DNA of 46,428 nt from Desulfobacter curvatus DSM 3379 (GCF_000373985.1 NZ_KB892990.1:22887-69314), one strand, 5' to 3'; numbered from the stretch's first letter, positions 23,986 to 32,696 are shown. Notes: a model not told the origin generated them from the letters alone. Numbers and translations: made by a program.

Positions 23986-26127
23986 ATGTATCGAAAAATA
24001 ATTCTGCTGTTGCTCTGCTGCATCTATTTCGACTTGCTTTTACCGGCTGCCCCATTGTGGGCTGAGGAGGAAGAAGGCAAGTCGGTAACGGAAATGGCAA
24101 GTATTATAGTCACCGCAAATAAAATAGAGGAGGATATCCAGAAAGTCCCCCAGAGTATCACGGTTATGGACGAATTCCTTTTAGAGGAAAAGGGGATTAC
24201 CGATGTGCCTGATGTCATAAGGGAAGTCCCCAATATGGCTGTTACGGAAAGCGCCAGTGGGAACGCGGTGAGTTTCCGCGGGTTGAATACCTCCACGTTC
24301 ACCAACAATAATCCGGTGGTCATTTATATTGATGGAGTTCCCATCATAAGCCAGTATGGATTTGACGCCTCCCTGGCGAATGTGGAGCGGGTTGAGGTCC
24401 TGCGTGGCCCCCAGGGGGCACTTTACGGGAAGGATGCCATTGGCGGGGTTATTAACATTGTCACCAAAACGCCGGAAAATCAATGGCATGGAATGATTGG
24501 TGCCGAATATGGCCGTTACAATTATATGCAGGGCATATTCAATATGAATGGTTCGCTGATTACAGACGCCCTTTATATGGGCATCAACGGTAAATACGAG
24601 CAGGATGACGGGTGGATTGAAAACACCAATACCCAATTGAGTTCGGATGGGAATGAGTTCGATAAGCAGCAATTCAGCGGATATCTTTTATTCACCCCAA
24701 CCGACAGGCTTTCAGCAAGACTGACGCTTTCCATGGATAACCAAAGTACGTCATGGATAAATGGTTATGGATTGCCTGCCGGAACGGATATCAGTGCGTT
24801 TAACAGGGATGATGCCGAAGAAGTCGACTTTGATATGCCCACTGAAAATGATGTCGATTGTTTTTCACAAAGCCTGCATTTGAGCTATGCATTTGACGCA
24901 GTCACCCTGACGTCTACCACAACGCACAAAAAACGGGATATAGAAGGGAATTTCGATGCGGATTACCTGTCCGGCACCTATTACGACGGGCTTATCATGT
25001 ATGACTATAGTGAAACGGAGACATACACCCAGGAATTGCGCATATCAAGTAACAATGAGAGCGGCATCCGCTGGGTAGGCGGTCTTTACCTGGATGTAGA
25101 AAGTCATGAACAGGGCCCTTATGGTATGCAATACCCTTATTATGACAGTTCAGGGACATTTTATGGAAATTTTGATTATAATGCCGAATCTGATACCGAC
25201 AGTACTACCTATGCGGCATTTGGCCAGGCAATGGTTCCACTGGGCGAACGATTTGAGCTGACCCTGGGCGGCCGGTATCAGCATATTGATAAAGAGATTG
25301 ATCTGGATATGTACTATCTACCGGTGGGAACCACCGGGGCACCCTATTTTTCCTTCTCAGAAGAGAAAGACTGGGATGTCTTTTTACCCAAGGCGGCGCT
25401 CAGTTATCGTCTGAGCGATAACTGGCATACCTATATTTCCTATTCCCAGGGATACATGCCCGGCGGGTTTAACTACTTTGCCTCTTCCGGCACAACCGAG
25501 GACAATTCTTTTGAGTCCCAAAAATCAGCAAATTACGAATTGGGGATCAAAGGGCATGTGAATCGGTTCCGGTTGGCAGCGACCTTGTTTTACATGGATA
25601 TTGAGGATGTCCATGTCTACAAGTCAGATGGTGTCAATTTTTATACGGATAATGCTGATAGCGCCCATTCCCAGGGCGTTGAGCTGGAGATTGCCTATAA
25701 ACTCACAGATACCATTGAACTGACCGGTTCACTGGGACTTATAGAGGCAAAGTACGATACATATGATGCCGGGAACGGTATATCCTTTGATGGACAGGAT
25801 ATCGAGAACACCCCTTCCTACACGGCAACAGCCGGTGTGTCTTATACCCAGCATCCCGGTCAAGGATTCTACGGGCGCGTTGATATGAAGGCAGCTGGTG
25901 AAACTTATTTTTACGCTGACTATGATAAGGATTTTGTCAAAGAAGACGCCTATATCACGTTTAATGCAAAAATCGGATATAGGACAGGCGACTGGGATGT
26001 CTATGTATATGGAAAAAATTTGACTGATGAAGAGTATATTGTCAGTTTTACCTCAAATACCAGACTCTCAAGGGCCGATTTTGGCGATCCGTTGACGGTC
26101 GGTATTGGCATTCGGTACCATTTTTAA
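23986..26127 (+). CDS. TonB-dependent outer-membrane receptor (siderophore type)
   Basis: A 713-residue receptor. A signal peptide (1-26, IILLLLCCIYFDLLLP then WAEEE) precedes a plug domain (about 35-160) with ASIIVTANKIEEDIQKVPQS, VSFRGLNTSTFTNN, RVEVLRGPQGALYGKDAIGG and VINIVTKTP. The remainder is a 22-strand barrel ending in the aromatic VGIGIRYHF recognised by the BAM machinery. It is closest in motifs to FyuA/pesticin-receptor-like proteins and clearly paralogous to the receptor at 41769-43838. It would import a metal chelate using TonB energy. It has its own copy of the shared promoter and is bracketed by two 87-base direct repeats. The ligand cannot be read from sequence. Confidence 0.93.
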   Translation: MYRKIILLLLCCIYFDLLLPAAPLWAEEEEGKSVTEMASIIVTANKIEEDIQKVPQSITVMDEFLLEEKGITDVPDVIREVPNMAVTESASGNAVSFRGLNTSTFTNNNPVVIYIDGVPIISQYGFDASLANVERVEVLRGPQGALYGKDAIGGVINIVTKTPENQWHGMIGAEYGRYNYMQGIFNMNGSLITDALYMGINGKYEQDDGWIENTNTQLSSDGNEFDKQQFSGYLLFTPTDRLSARLTLSMDNQSTSWINGYGLPAGTDISAFNRDDAEEVDFDMPTENDVDCFSQSLHLSYAFDAVTLTSTTTHKKRDIEGNFDADYLSGTYYDGLIMYDYSETETYTQELRISSNNESGIRWVGGLYLDVESHEQGPYGMQYPYYDSSGTFYGNFDYNAESDTDSTTYAAFGQAMVPLGERFELTLGGRYQHIDKEIDLDMYYLPVGTTGAPYFSFSEEKDWDVFLPKAALSYRLSDNWHTYISYSQGYMPGGFNYFASSGTTEDNSFESQKSANYELGIKGHVNRFRLAATLFYMDIEDVHVYKSDGVNFYTDNADSAHSQGVELEIAYKLTDTIELTGSLGLIEAKYDTYDAGNGISFDGQDIENTPSYTATAGVSYTQHPGQGFYGRVDMKAAGETYFYADYDKDFVKEDAYITFNAKIGYRTGDWDVYVYGKNLTDEEYIVSFTSNTRLSRADFGDPLTVGIGIRYHF

Positions 26128-26160
26128 CTCTTTCTTCGCATAATCAATTTTTATAAGAAC

Positions 26161-26247
26161 GTCTATAGCAAGTAACTGGATTCTTTCTATCTTTGTTGTG
26201 GGCCGAAGCCTGGATGCAGATAGACCAAGGACGGCCCATGGCCGTTA
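26161..26247 (+). repeat. Dispersed palindromic repeat, copy 4 (87 bp, direct)
   Basis: Near-identical to 23792-23878 in the same orientation, ending GGACGGCCCATGGCCGTTA. The last three bases are the complement of the TAA stop of the minus-strand Slp gene, so the repeat abuts that coding end exactly. Between convergent genes it may also act as a transcription stop. Confidence 0.85.
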
Positions 26248-26748
26248 GTACCAGTACGGCCATATGCGATACGGAGAATGATAAAATGGTGTTTCCGGGG
26301 GCGGGGCTTGCTTCCAGAGATGAATTTCCTTTGCTTCAATAAGAGGATAATTGTACTCGATTTCATCCAGAAGACTTACCCGGCTACCTTGAACGACACC
26401 GCACACAGTAACGGACCGGCCCTTTGCGTATATTTCCCCGTCCAGAAAACCGTCGTAGAGCGCGAGGAATCGACCGCCGGAATCATCAATACGCTTGGGT
26501 TTGTCCCCGGCACCTAGGGGTTTTTGGACCACCTCCACAAGGGCCCCCTCCTTAAGGTTTTTGGTGGAAACAATTTCACCGCCAAAGAGAACGATGGTCC
26601 CTTTAACTGCCTCGGGATTATCAAACACCTCTTCAAAAGTGACAGAGGAATCGACTTGCCGGGACAATTCTTCTGAAATAATCGAGGCACAGCCTGTTGT
26701 CAAGACCGATACGAGTAGGCTGATGATGACGATACTTATACGGTTCAT
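26245..26748 (-). CDS. Slp-family outer-membrane lipoprotein
   Basis: A 167-residue lipoprotein. The N-terminal signal ends in the lipobox LTTGC (Cys at 20), so the mature protein should be lipid-anchored, probably in the outer membrane. The Slp family pattern is clear: VLFGGEIVSTKN, LVEVVQKPLGAGDKP, GRFLALYDGFLDGEIYAKGR, VTVCGVVQG and the closing YPLIEAKEIHLW. Slp proteins are induced by starvation or stationary phase in E. coli; their molecular role is unknown. The ribosome site is AGGAAGGT on the minus strand. It is convergent with the TonB receptor and probably transcribed alone. Confidence 0.88.
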   Translation of the reverse strand: MNRISIVIISLLVSVLTTGCASIISEELSRQVDSSVTFEEVFDNPEAVKGTIVLFGGEIVSTKNLKEGALVEVVQKPLGAGDKPKRIDDSGGRFLALYDGFLDGEIYAKGRSVTVCGVVQGSRVSLLDEIEYNYPLIEAKEIHLWKQAPPPETPFYHSPYRIWPYWY

Positions 26749-27154
26749 TATCTACCTTCCTATTTTTTCAGATGGTTAATCATCTTTAAGCTCATTATCT
26801 ATTTTTTCATTCCGCATAAAACCTTTGCCGCAACGACTACATTAGTCTTAGCTTACATGGGAGTTTCATATAAAGCAATAGAGCATGCAAATCAGTTGCC
26901 CCCTTTGAATCTGCAGTGTCGAAACTCGAAATACGCTATGTCTTCCAAAGGTTTTAATATACGCCCACCTTGTACTATACAAAATTTCCAGATTTTCGTT
27001 TAGGCTCTATAATAGCTTTTGTTATAAAAACAGCCTGGGGTCTGTTTTGGCTATATCCCGATATAACAGTTGACAGATACAAAAAAGACCTGCTAATCGT
27101 TAGTCTTTCATAAGAAAGTTTTAATAGTTGCGGTATTTTACTAACGGTGAATAC
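26749..27154. other. Gene-free region between Slp and the AraC regulator
   Basis: A divergent intergenic region of about 400 bases. It contains the Slp promoter region on the left, AT-rich sequence with a TATAA/TTATA inverted pair near 27010-27030, and the regulator promoter listed at 27070-27146. No gene or copy of the shared promoter element is seen. Confidence 0.5.
27070..27146 (+). promoter_or_regulatory. Regulator promoter with CGTTAGT/ACTAACG inverted repeat
   Basis: A perfect TTGACA at 27070-27075 is followed after 18 bases by TAATCG in an extended TGC-TAATCG context. A 7-base inverted repeat, CGTTAGT (27098-27104) and ACTAACG (27140-27146), starts at the -10 and ends just before the ATG at 27155. 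This is a plausible autoregulatory site; GTTAG also occurs in the shared promoter elements. Confidence 0.4.
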
Positions 27155-28105
27155 ATGAAGACAATTCAACCCGGAGCCCCGCGACCGACCTCAGAGCCCA
27201 ACAGATTCAAGGTGGATTTGTGCTCGTTACCCGGCCGGGGTAGATACGAAATTGATGTTTTCAGCTCCGGTTTGAAGCTGGTCGTCATGCACACGGAATT
27301 AAATCATCCCATACAGATACAAAAAACGGTTGTAAAACCTATTGTAGGCATGGGTTTTTGCCTGGCTGGAGAATTTGATGCCTCTTTTATGCCTTCAAAG
27401 CCGGGCTTAAAGATCCGAAGCGGACAAAGCGGGCTTTTTACTTTTCCCCAAGACGTAGAGATTACAGAACATTTACCAGCCGATCATATGCTCAGAATAT
27501 ACCTGATGCTTGAAGGAGACCTTTTATCATCTTTTACCCAAGGAGATGAAGATAATTTCTCGCCGGTAATTAAAAGCCTGGAGAAAAAGCGGCCCAACCG
27601 CGTGGTCCATGCCACCACAGCCCTGATGCGTGCTGTCCTGTATCAAATTCTTCATTGCCCTTACTGCGGCAAGGCCAGACATCTCTACCTTGAAGGCAAG
27701 GCCATGGAATTGCTTTCCCACAAATTGGCCCAGCTTCACCCGTCCTTCAATTGCCCTGGAAACGAATTAACACGTTCTGATTATGACCGGATCATACATG
27801 CTGCCGAAGTGCTTATGAACAACCTGGATAATCCGCCGAATACAAAAGAACTGGCCCGTTCCGTCGGCTTGAGCAGCAGTAAATTAAACCGCTGTTTTCG
27901 CAGTGTTTACGGTGTATCTCCCTTTGAATATTTGCGCAACCACCGCCTGCAAACCGCCATGCAGCTTCTTCAAAGTGGTGAAATCAATGTGACGGAAGCT
28001 GCACTGAGTGTCGGTTACGCCAACCTCAGTTATTTTTCCAAAGCCTTTAAAACCATGTTCGGGGCACCCCCGGGGAAATTTTTGCACAATTCCACGCCCA
28101 ATTAA
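27155..28105 (+). CDS. AraC-family transcriptional regulator, PchR/YbtA-like
   Basis: A 316-residue DNA-binding regulator. The ATG at 27155 with GGTGA upstream is preferred over a TTG at 27128. The N-terminal 200 residues are a ligand-sensing domain of the PchR type (GMGFCLAGEFDASF, RSGQSGLFTFPQDVEITEHLPAD, and a CPYCGKARHLYLEGKAMELL segment), and residues about 220-312 hold two helix-turn-helix units (TKELARSVGLSSSKLNRCFR, then VTEAALSVGYANLSYFSKAF). PchR and YbtA activate receptor and transporter genes in response to ferric siderophores. Position among TonB receptors, and the 21-base direct repeats upstream of three neighbouring units, make it the prime candidate to control this island. Confidence 0.9.
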   Translation: MKTIQPGAPRPTSEPNRFKVDLCSLPGRGRYEIDVFSSGLKLVVMHTELNHPIQIQKTVVKPIVGMGFCLAGEFDASFMPSKPGLKIRSGQSGLFTFPQDVEITEHLPADHMLRIYLMLEGDLLSSFTQGDEDNFSPVIKSLEKKRPNRVVHATTALMRAVLYQILHCPYCGKARHLYLEGKAMELLSHKLAQLHPSFNCPGNELTRSDYDRIIHAAEVLMNNLDNPPNTKELARSVGLSSSKLNRCFRSVYGVSPFEYLRNHRLQTAMQLLQSGEINVTEAALSVGYANLSYFSKAFKTMFGAPPGKFLHNSTPN

Positions 28106-28280
28106 TCTCTTTTTAAGGCGACCACGTAATAGAAGTGAATCTACAGCGTCAAAAAAAGAATCTTAAACGTTAGCCGCATTTTATATCTTCTGCTATTTAG
28201 TCCACCTAAGAATTATTTGTCTGCATAATATCATGATTTATGGACGGCAATATTATTTTGCAATAACAAAGGAGAAGATG

Positions 28281-30248
28281 ATGAGGATAAGATTCAAAAA
28301 AATCTGTTGGATTACACTGTTTTGCTTTGTGTCTGCCATGGGTTATGCAGAAGAACAGGAGGCTGAAGTACTGGAAACCGTGACAGTTACAGCCCAGAAA
28401 AGGGAAGAAAACGTTCAGGAGGTACCGGTTGCCATCAGTGTGTTTGATGGCGTGGAGCTTGAAGACAGAATGGTGGAAACCCTGGATGATATTGCCAAAT
28501 ACACACCCGGCTTAACCATTATTAATTATGGGGCAGCAGTAAAATATGCCCCTTCCATTCGTGGATTGTATTCGGATTACACTTCGGAGACCTCCACGGC
28601 CGGACTGTTCATTGACGGCGTACCGGTAACAAATGGATTGGGGTTTGATGCGACCCTGATGGATATTGAACGTATCGAGGTGCTCAAAGGCCCCCAGGGC
28701 ACGCTCTATGGGAAGAACACTGAAGTTGGGGCGGTGAATGTTATCACCAGAAAACCGACTAATGAGACAAGGGCACGTATTACCGGTGAACTTGGAGAAG
28801 ATAACAAACGCATCCTGGCTGCAAACATAAGCGGTGCGATCATAAAAGACAAACTTTATTTTGGCGTCTCCGGTAAACATTATGAAAAGGATGGCTTTAT
28901 CGAAAACACAACAACCGGTGAACCCGTTGATGACAGAGAGCATAATTATGGAAAGATTTATTTACGGATGACGCCAACCGACAAGCTGGAAGCTTCCCTG
29001 ATCTCTTCCTATATCAAATACGATAATGGAGGCAGCACCTCGGGATCACCAAAAGCTGAGAACCGAACGGTCAGCAACGATCTGGATACGTTTAACAAGT
29101 CCTCTGTGTGGTCGAATTCGTTAACTATCAGCTATGCATTTAATGACAGCCTTACTTTTACCTCCATTACCGCCTATAGATATTTTAATGAGTATCTTGC
29201 CAATGATTTTGATTACACAAGTGACCCAAGTCAAAAATTTCATGTCTTTGCCGATTCCAAGTATGAAACCCTTTCCCAGGAATTGAGGGCAAATTACGAA
29301 GTTGACCGGCTCAATCTGGTCTCGGGAATCTATTTGGAATCAAGTGAGACCCAGTCTGATAAAGACAGAGACACGGCCAGGGGCTTTAAAGACAATTATG
29401 GTGAGTCTAGCACCGACACCATTGGTATTTTTTCCCATCTGACCTATAATATCACCGATAACCTGTCTGCTCTGGCCGGTCTCAGATATGACAAGGTGGA
29501 GTTGGAAGCAAGTACAAAGCATAGCAGTGAAAATGAACTCTCACCAAAGGTGGGATTGACCTATGACCTGCTGGAAAATCTCATGACCTATGTGACTGTT
29601 TCCAAAGGCTACCGTTCTGGAGGATTTAATTACCTTGATGGATATTCCGAGACATATGACCCTGAAATTTTGTATTCCTATGAGATCGGGGCCAAAGGCA
29701 TTTTGGCAAACGGCAAATTGTCCTGGGATGTGGCGTTGTATTACATGGATATCACGGATATGCAGGTGAATGTGTTTGTTGATGCTCAAAATATAAATAA
29801 GGTCAACGCGGCCGAAGCGACATCCATGGGGGTGGAGGCCTCGTTGACATATCAGATAACCCGGGGCCTTAACCTGTTTGCCGGTTTTTCCTATAATAAT
29901 ACGGAATTCGATGAGTACAACGACGGAGTCACCGATTACAGCGGGAACAAAACCACCTTTTCACCGAACTATAATTATACCCTGGGGATGAAATACCGTG
30001 CTGAGCAAGGGTATTATGCAAGTGCGGATCTGAGCGGATATGGGGATATGTATTTGGATCTTGACAATGAGTATAAAAGACCGGCCTATGAACTGGTCAA
30101 TGCAAAGATCGGTTATGAAACAGAAAAATATGATATCTATCTGTATGCCAAGAACTTGTTTGACCGTAATTATGATAGGGAGGATCAATATTACAAGTAT
30201 TATTCTCAGCCCAGGGAAATAGGGGTGAGTGTAACGTATCGTCTTTGA
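28281..30248 (+). CDS. TonB-dependent outer-membrane receptor
   Basis: A 655-residue receptor. Two adjacent ATGs at 28278 and 28281 follow AAAGGAG; the second has better spacing. A signal peptide (KKICWITLFCFVSAMGYAEE) leads to the plug with LETVTVTAQKREENVQEVPV, the FIDGVPV strand, IERIEVLKGPQGTLYGKNT and VNVITRKPT. The barrel ends in IGVSVTYRL, with Leu in place of the usual terminal Phe. The TAQKREENVQEVP form is common in receptors for siderophores and other bulky ligands. It follows the regulator by 175 bases and lacks the shared promoter element, so it may be cotranscribed with the regulator or controlled differently. Confidence 0.92.
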   Translation: MRIRFKKICWITLFCFVSAMGYAEEQEAEVLETVTVTAQKREENVQEVPVAISVFDGVELEDRMVETLDDIAKYTPGLTIINYGAAVKYAPSIRGLYSDYTSETSTAGLFIDGVPVTNGLGFDATLMDIERIEVLKGPQGTLYGKNTEVGAVNVITRKPTNETRARITGELGEDNKRILAANISGAIIKDKLYFGVSGKHYEKDGFIENTTTGEPVDDREHNYGKIYLRMTPTDKLEASLISSYIKYDNGGSTSGSPKAENRTVSNDLDTFNKSSVWSNSLTISYAFNDSLTFTSITAYRYFNEYLANDFDYTSDPSQKFHVFADSKYETLSQELRANYEVDRLNLVSGIYLESSETQSDKDRDTARGFKDNYGESSTDTIGIFSHLTYNITDNLSALAGLRYDKVELEASTKHSSENELSPKVGLTYDLLENLMTYVTVSKGYRSGGFNYLDGYSETYDPEILYSYEIGAKGILANGKLSWDVALYYMDITDMQVNVFVDAQNINKVNAAEATSMGVEASLTYQITRGLNLFAGFSYNNTEFDEYNDGVTDYSGNKTTFSPNYNYTLGMKYRAEQGYYASADLSGYGDMYLDLDNEYKRPAYELVNAKIGYETEKYDIYLYAKNLFDRNYDREDQYYKYYSQPREIGVSVTYRL

Positions 30249-30335
30249 CACTTGAACAGCGAGGTAAGTATAAACAATTTCATCCCGGGGTAAACTAATA
30301 GGAAAACGCTTTTTGCGCCCCCCCCCTTCAAAAAA

Positions 30336-30374
30336 GTATAAAAAGTCAAGTCCCCAATAAAACCGGGGGCTTGA
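30336..30374 (-). terminator. Minus-strand rho-independent terminator of a lost gene
   Basis: Read on the minus strand, TCAAGCCCCC pairs with GGGGACTTGA across a 9-base loop and is followed by CTTTTTATAC and further T. It lies about 48 bases beyond the stop of the gene remnant at 30422, the position expected for that gene's terminator. It may also stop the receptor transcript from the other side. Confidence 0.6.
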
Positions 30375-30421
30375 TTAATAACCGCCCAAAGCGGCCTGTT
30401 AAAAGCGCCTAAAGATACGGC

Positions 30422-30526
30422 TTAATCACTAAACGCATCTGTTCGCAACCTCTCTTTCAAAACTGTCAGACTTTCCGGGTCCCCACTGAGGTGATACCAC
30501 CCGATAGCATTATGAGAGAGATTGAT
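30422..30526 (-). pseudogene. 3' remnant of an unidentified minus-strand gene
   Basis: A minus-strand frame reads about 33 protein-like residues (LSHNAIGWYHLSGDP, then ESLTVLKERLRTDAFSD) to a TAA at 30422-30424. The frame runs into the shared promoter element, where the gene is cut. With a minus-strand terminator downstream, this is probably the intact tail of a gene whose front was replaced. The original function is not recognisable. Confidence 0.45.
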
Positions 30527-30527
30527 T

Positions 30528-30618
30528 CCCGATCCGGGCATAAATGCTCCCGATCCGGGTAGAAGTCCATACTAAGTCATGTTATGAAATCCATCAAGTT
30601 AGGAAATTCTAACTTTAA
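30528..30618 (+). promoter_or_regulatory. Shared promoter/operator element, copy C (LolA-like operon)
   Basis: Cores CCCGATCCGGG at 30528-30538 and 30549-30559 (period 21), then TAGAAGT. At the standard distance of 22 bases is GTTATGAAAT (30581), and 17 bases further a second, more canonical GTTAGGAAATTCTAAC (30598) and TTTAA. The block appears tandemly duplicated relative to copies A and B. It ends 32 bases before the first gene of the operon. Confidence 0.72.
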
Positions 30619-30650
30619 CGATAATAAGTATAATTATTCAAGGAGGCCCC

Positions 30651-31472
30651 ATGTTAAACCAGCCGGAGAAAAAATATGATTTTATTCATTTAATCTGTTT
30701 TTTTTCTATTTTTATTCTTTTTTTAAGCCCTCTTGTTAAAGGCAAGGCAGTCGCGGCCCCACTGACAGGCAGGGATATTATGGTCATGGTGGATGAGGCC
30801 CCGGACGGGGATGACAGAAAATCCATCATTGAGATGGTGTTAATTAACCGCCGGAACAAAAAACGGGTCCGGATGATGTCATCCTTTGGCAAGGATTACG
30901 GAAAGGACACCAAAAAGTTGATGGGCTTTAAAAAGCCCATGGATATCAAGGGAACGTCATTTTTATCCTGGGAATATGATAATCCCTCCAGAGACGATGA
31001 CAAATGGCTTTACATGCCGGCCCTGCGAAAGGTCCGGCGCATTTCAGGGGCTTCCACCAACGACTACTTCATGGGATCGGATTTCACCTATGACGATATG
31101 GGGGACCGAAATGTGGACGAGGACGACCACATCCTTATCGGGGAAGAGACTGTGGACGGCCATGCCTGCTGGAAAATCAAATCCATCCCCAAGGAAGATG
31201 ACTCCCTCTATGATGAAAAAATCATCTGGGTCCGCAAAGACGCCTATAAAACGATTAAGGCCGAATATTACGACGCCCAGGGCCTGATCAAGACCTATAC
31301 CGTGGAAGATCTGCGTGAACACCAGGGCTTTTGGACCGTATTCAAAATGAAGATGGAGAATCACCGGGAAAAGCATACCACCCTGATGACCCTGTCCAAT
31401 CTTGAGTACAATACCGGTGTGAATGATGGATTTTTCAGCGTCAACACCATATCCCGGGGACATCTTCGGTGA
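30651..31472 (+). CDS. LolA-like outer-membrane lipoprotein-sorting family protein
   Basis: A 273-residue exported protein and first gene of a five-gene operon, with AAGGAGG before its ATG. A signal segment (about 12-36, LICFFSIFILFLSPLV) is followed by the LolA-like half-barrel of Pfam PF17131: MVLINRRNKKRVRMMSS, WEYDNPSRDDDKWLYMPALRKVRRI, FMGSDFTYDDM and HACWKIKSIPKEDD. Proteins of this family are typically encoded with an RND/MMPL transporter and are thought to shuttle a lipid or lipidated ligand across the periplasm. Its GTGA end overlaps the start of the DUF1302-like gene. The cargo is unknown. Confidence 0.85.
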   Translation: MLNQPEKKYDFIHLICFFSIFILFLSPLVKGKAVAAPLTGRDIMVMVDEAPDGDDRKSIIEMVLINRRNKKRVRMMSSFGKDYGKDTKKLMGFKKPMDIKGTSFLSWEYDNPSRDDDKWLYMPALRKVRRISGASTNDYFMGSDFTYDDMGDRNVDEDDHILIGEETVDGHACWKIKSIPKEDDSLYDEKIIWVRKDAYKTIKAEYYDAQGLIKTYTVEDLREHQGFWTVFKMKMENHREKHTTLMTLSNLEYNTGVNDGFFSVNTISRGHLR

Positions 31473-32686
31473 ATATGGTTTTTACCGCCATTTTCAGCCT
31501 GACCGTGCTGATTGTGCTGATTTTGCCGCCCCTCCGGCCCCTGATGGCCATGGACACTGAGTTTACCGGTTTTCTGGAGACCCGGCACAACGCCCAGGTC
31601 AAATCCCCAAACGATATTCTGGCCTCGGAAACCCTGGCCCGGCTGGAACTGACAGCCTGCCATGGGAACTTTACAGCTTTTGGCGCGGTCAATCTGTCGG
31701 CCAACCATCTTCTGGAAGATGAGTCCGGGGTCAGCCTGCACGAAGGATATCTGGATTATGTCCTGGATAGCGTGAACATCCGGGCAGGCCGCCAGATCAT
31801 TATCTGGGGCCAGGCAGACGGCATCCGGATTGTGGATAATGTATCGCCCCTGGATTACACAGAAACAATCACCCGGGACTTTGACGAGATGCGCATGGCC
31901 GTGGACGCCTTGAATTTCAAGTATGCGTCCGGGTGGGGGGATCTTCAGCTGCTATGGATTCCGATTTATAATTCCGGGGAACAGCCCACAAAGGACAGTC
32001 CCTGGTATCTTGGCGGCTATGGGAGCAACAAATTGCTGCCGAGGAACGAACCCGACGACCCATTTAAAGACAGTGAACTGGCAGTACGATATACCCTGTA
32101 CCTTTCCGGCATGGACCTGGCATTTTCCTATTTTTACACCTGGAACGACTTTCCCTGCTACCAGCGGTCCGGCACGGCCCTGGAACCGGTGTACGACCGG
32201 GTTCATATCCTGGGCGCGGAGTTTTCAAAACCCTGGGGAGAGTTCGTTTTCAGAACCGAAGCGGCTTATTTTGCGGGCAGTCTGGTCCAGGGATATGACA
32301 ACGATTACTTTACCGCGGAAAAGGACCGGATCAAGTGGCTCACCGGCCTGGACTGGTATCCAGGAAACGACTGGACCCTGGCCTGGCAGTACGCCCAGGA
32401 CCATATCCTGGATTCCGGTTCCGGCCTTACCGAAAGTGGGTGCACCAAGACAGTGACGTTCAGCGTCTCAAAGGATCTGTTCAGGGAAAAACTGACCCTG
32501 TCGGCTTTCGGATATATGGATATTGACGTAAGAGACTGCCTGTTCCGGCTGACAGCAGAGTACGAGTTCATCGATAACCTGGAAGTCTTTTTCGGGGCCG
32601 ACATCTTTGAAGGAGATCGGGAGGGGTCCTATGGCCGGTATAAAGACAATACCCAGGTCTGGACAAAAATAAAATACCATTTTTAA
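31469..32686 (+). CDS. DUF1302-like outer-membrane beta-barrel protein
   Basis: A 405-residue protein starting at a GTG overlapping the previous stop (GTGA), with an alternative ATG at 31475. A signal peptide (VFTAIFSLTVLIVLILPP) is followed by a barrel of alternating strands, with the family-like opening ETRHNAQVKSPND, LARLELTACHGNFTAFG, LHEGYLDYVLDSVNIRAGRQ and IIWGQADGIRIVDNVSPLDYTE. It ends in WTKIKYHF, a BAM recognition signal. DUF1302 barrels co-occur with LolA-like and RND proteins and probably form the outer-membrane port of that pathway. Substrate unknown. Confidence 0.82.
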   Translation: MNMVFTAIFSLTVLIVLILPPLRPLMAMDTEFTGFLETRHNAQVKSPNDILASETLARLELTACHGNFTAFGAVNLSANHLLEDESGVSLHEGYLDYVLDSVNIRAGRQIIIWGQADGIRIVDNVSPLDYTETITRDFDEMRMAVDALNFKYASGWGDLQLLWIPIYNSGEQPTKDSPWYLGGYGSNKLLPRNEPDDPFKDSELAVRYTLYLSGMDLAFSYFYTWNDFPCYQRSGTALEPVYDRVHILGAEFSKPWGEFVFRTEAAYFAGSLVQGYDNDYFTAEKDRIKWLTGLDWYPGNDWTLAWQYAQDHILDSGSGLTESGCTKTVTFSVSKDLFREKLTLSAFGYMDIDVRDCLFRLTAEYEFIDNLEVFFGADIFEGDREGSYGRYKDNTQVWTKIKYHF

Positions 32687-32696
32687 AGGATTGATC

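Larger units (their letters stand above)
30249..30650. other. Composite regulatory gap before the LolA-like operon
   Basis: Contains a run of nine C (30308-30316), a minus-oriented terminator (30336-30374), the 3' remnant of a minus-strand gene (30422-30526) and the shared promoter element (30528-30618). No intact gene. Confidence 0.6.

Noticed and set aside
30308..30316. Run of nine C as a phase-variable tract
   Set aside because: It lies after a receptor gene stop and outside any frame or promoter spacing that it could switch.
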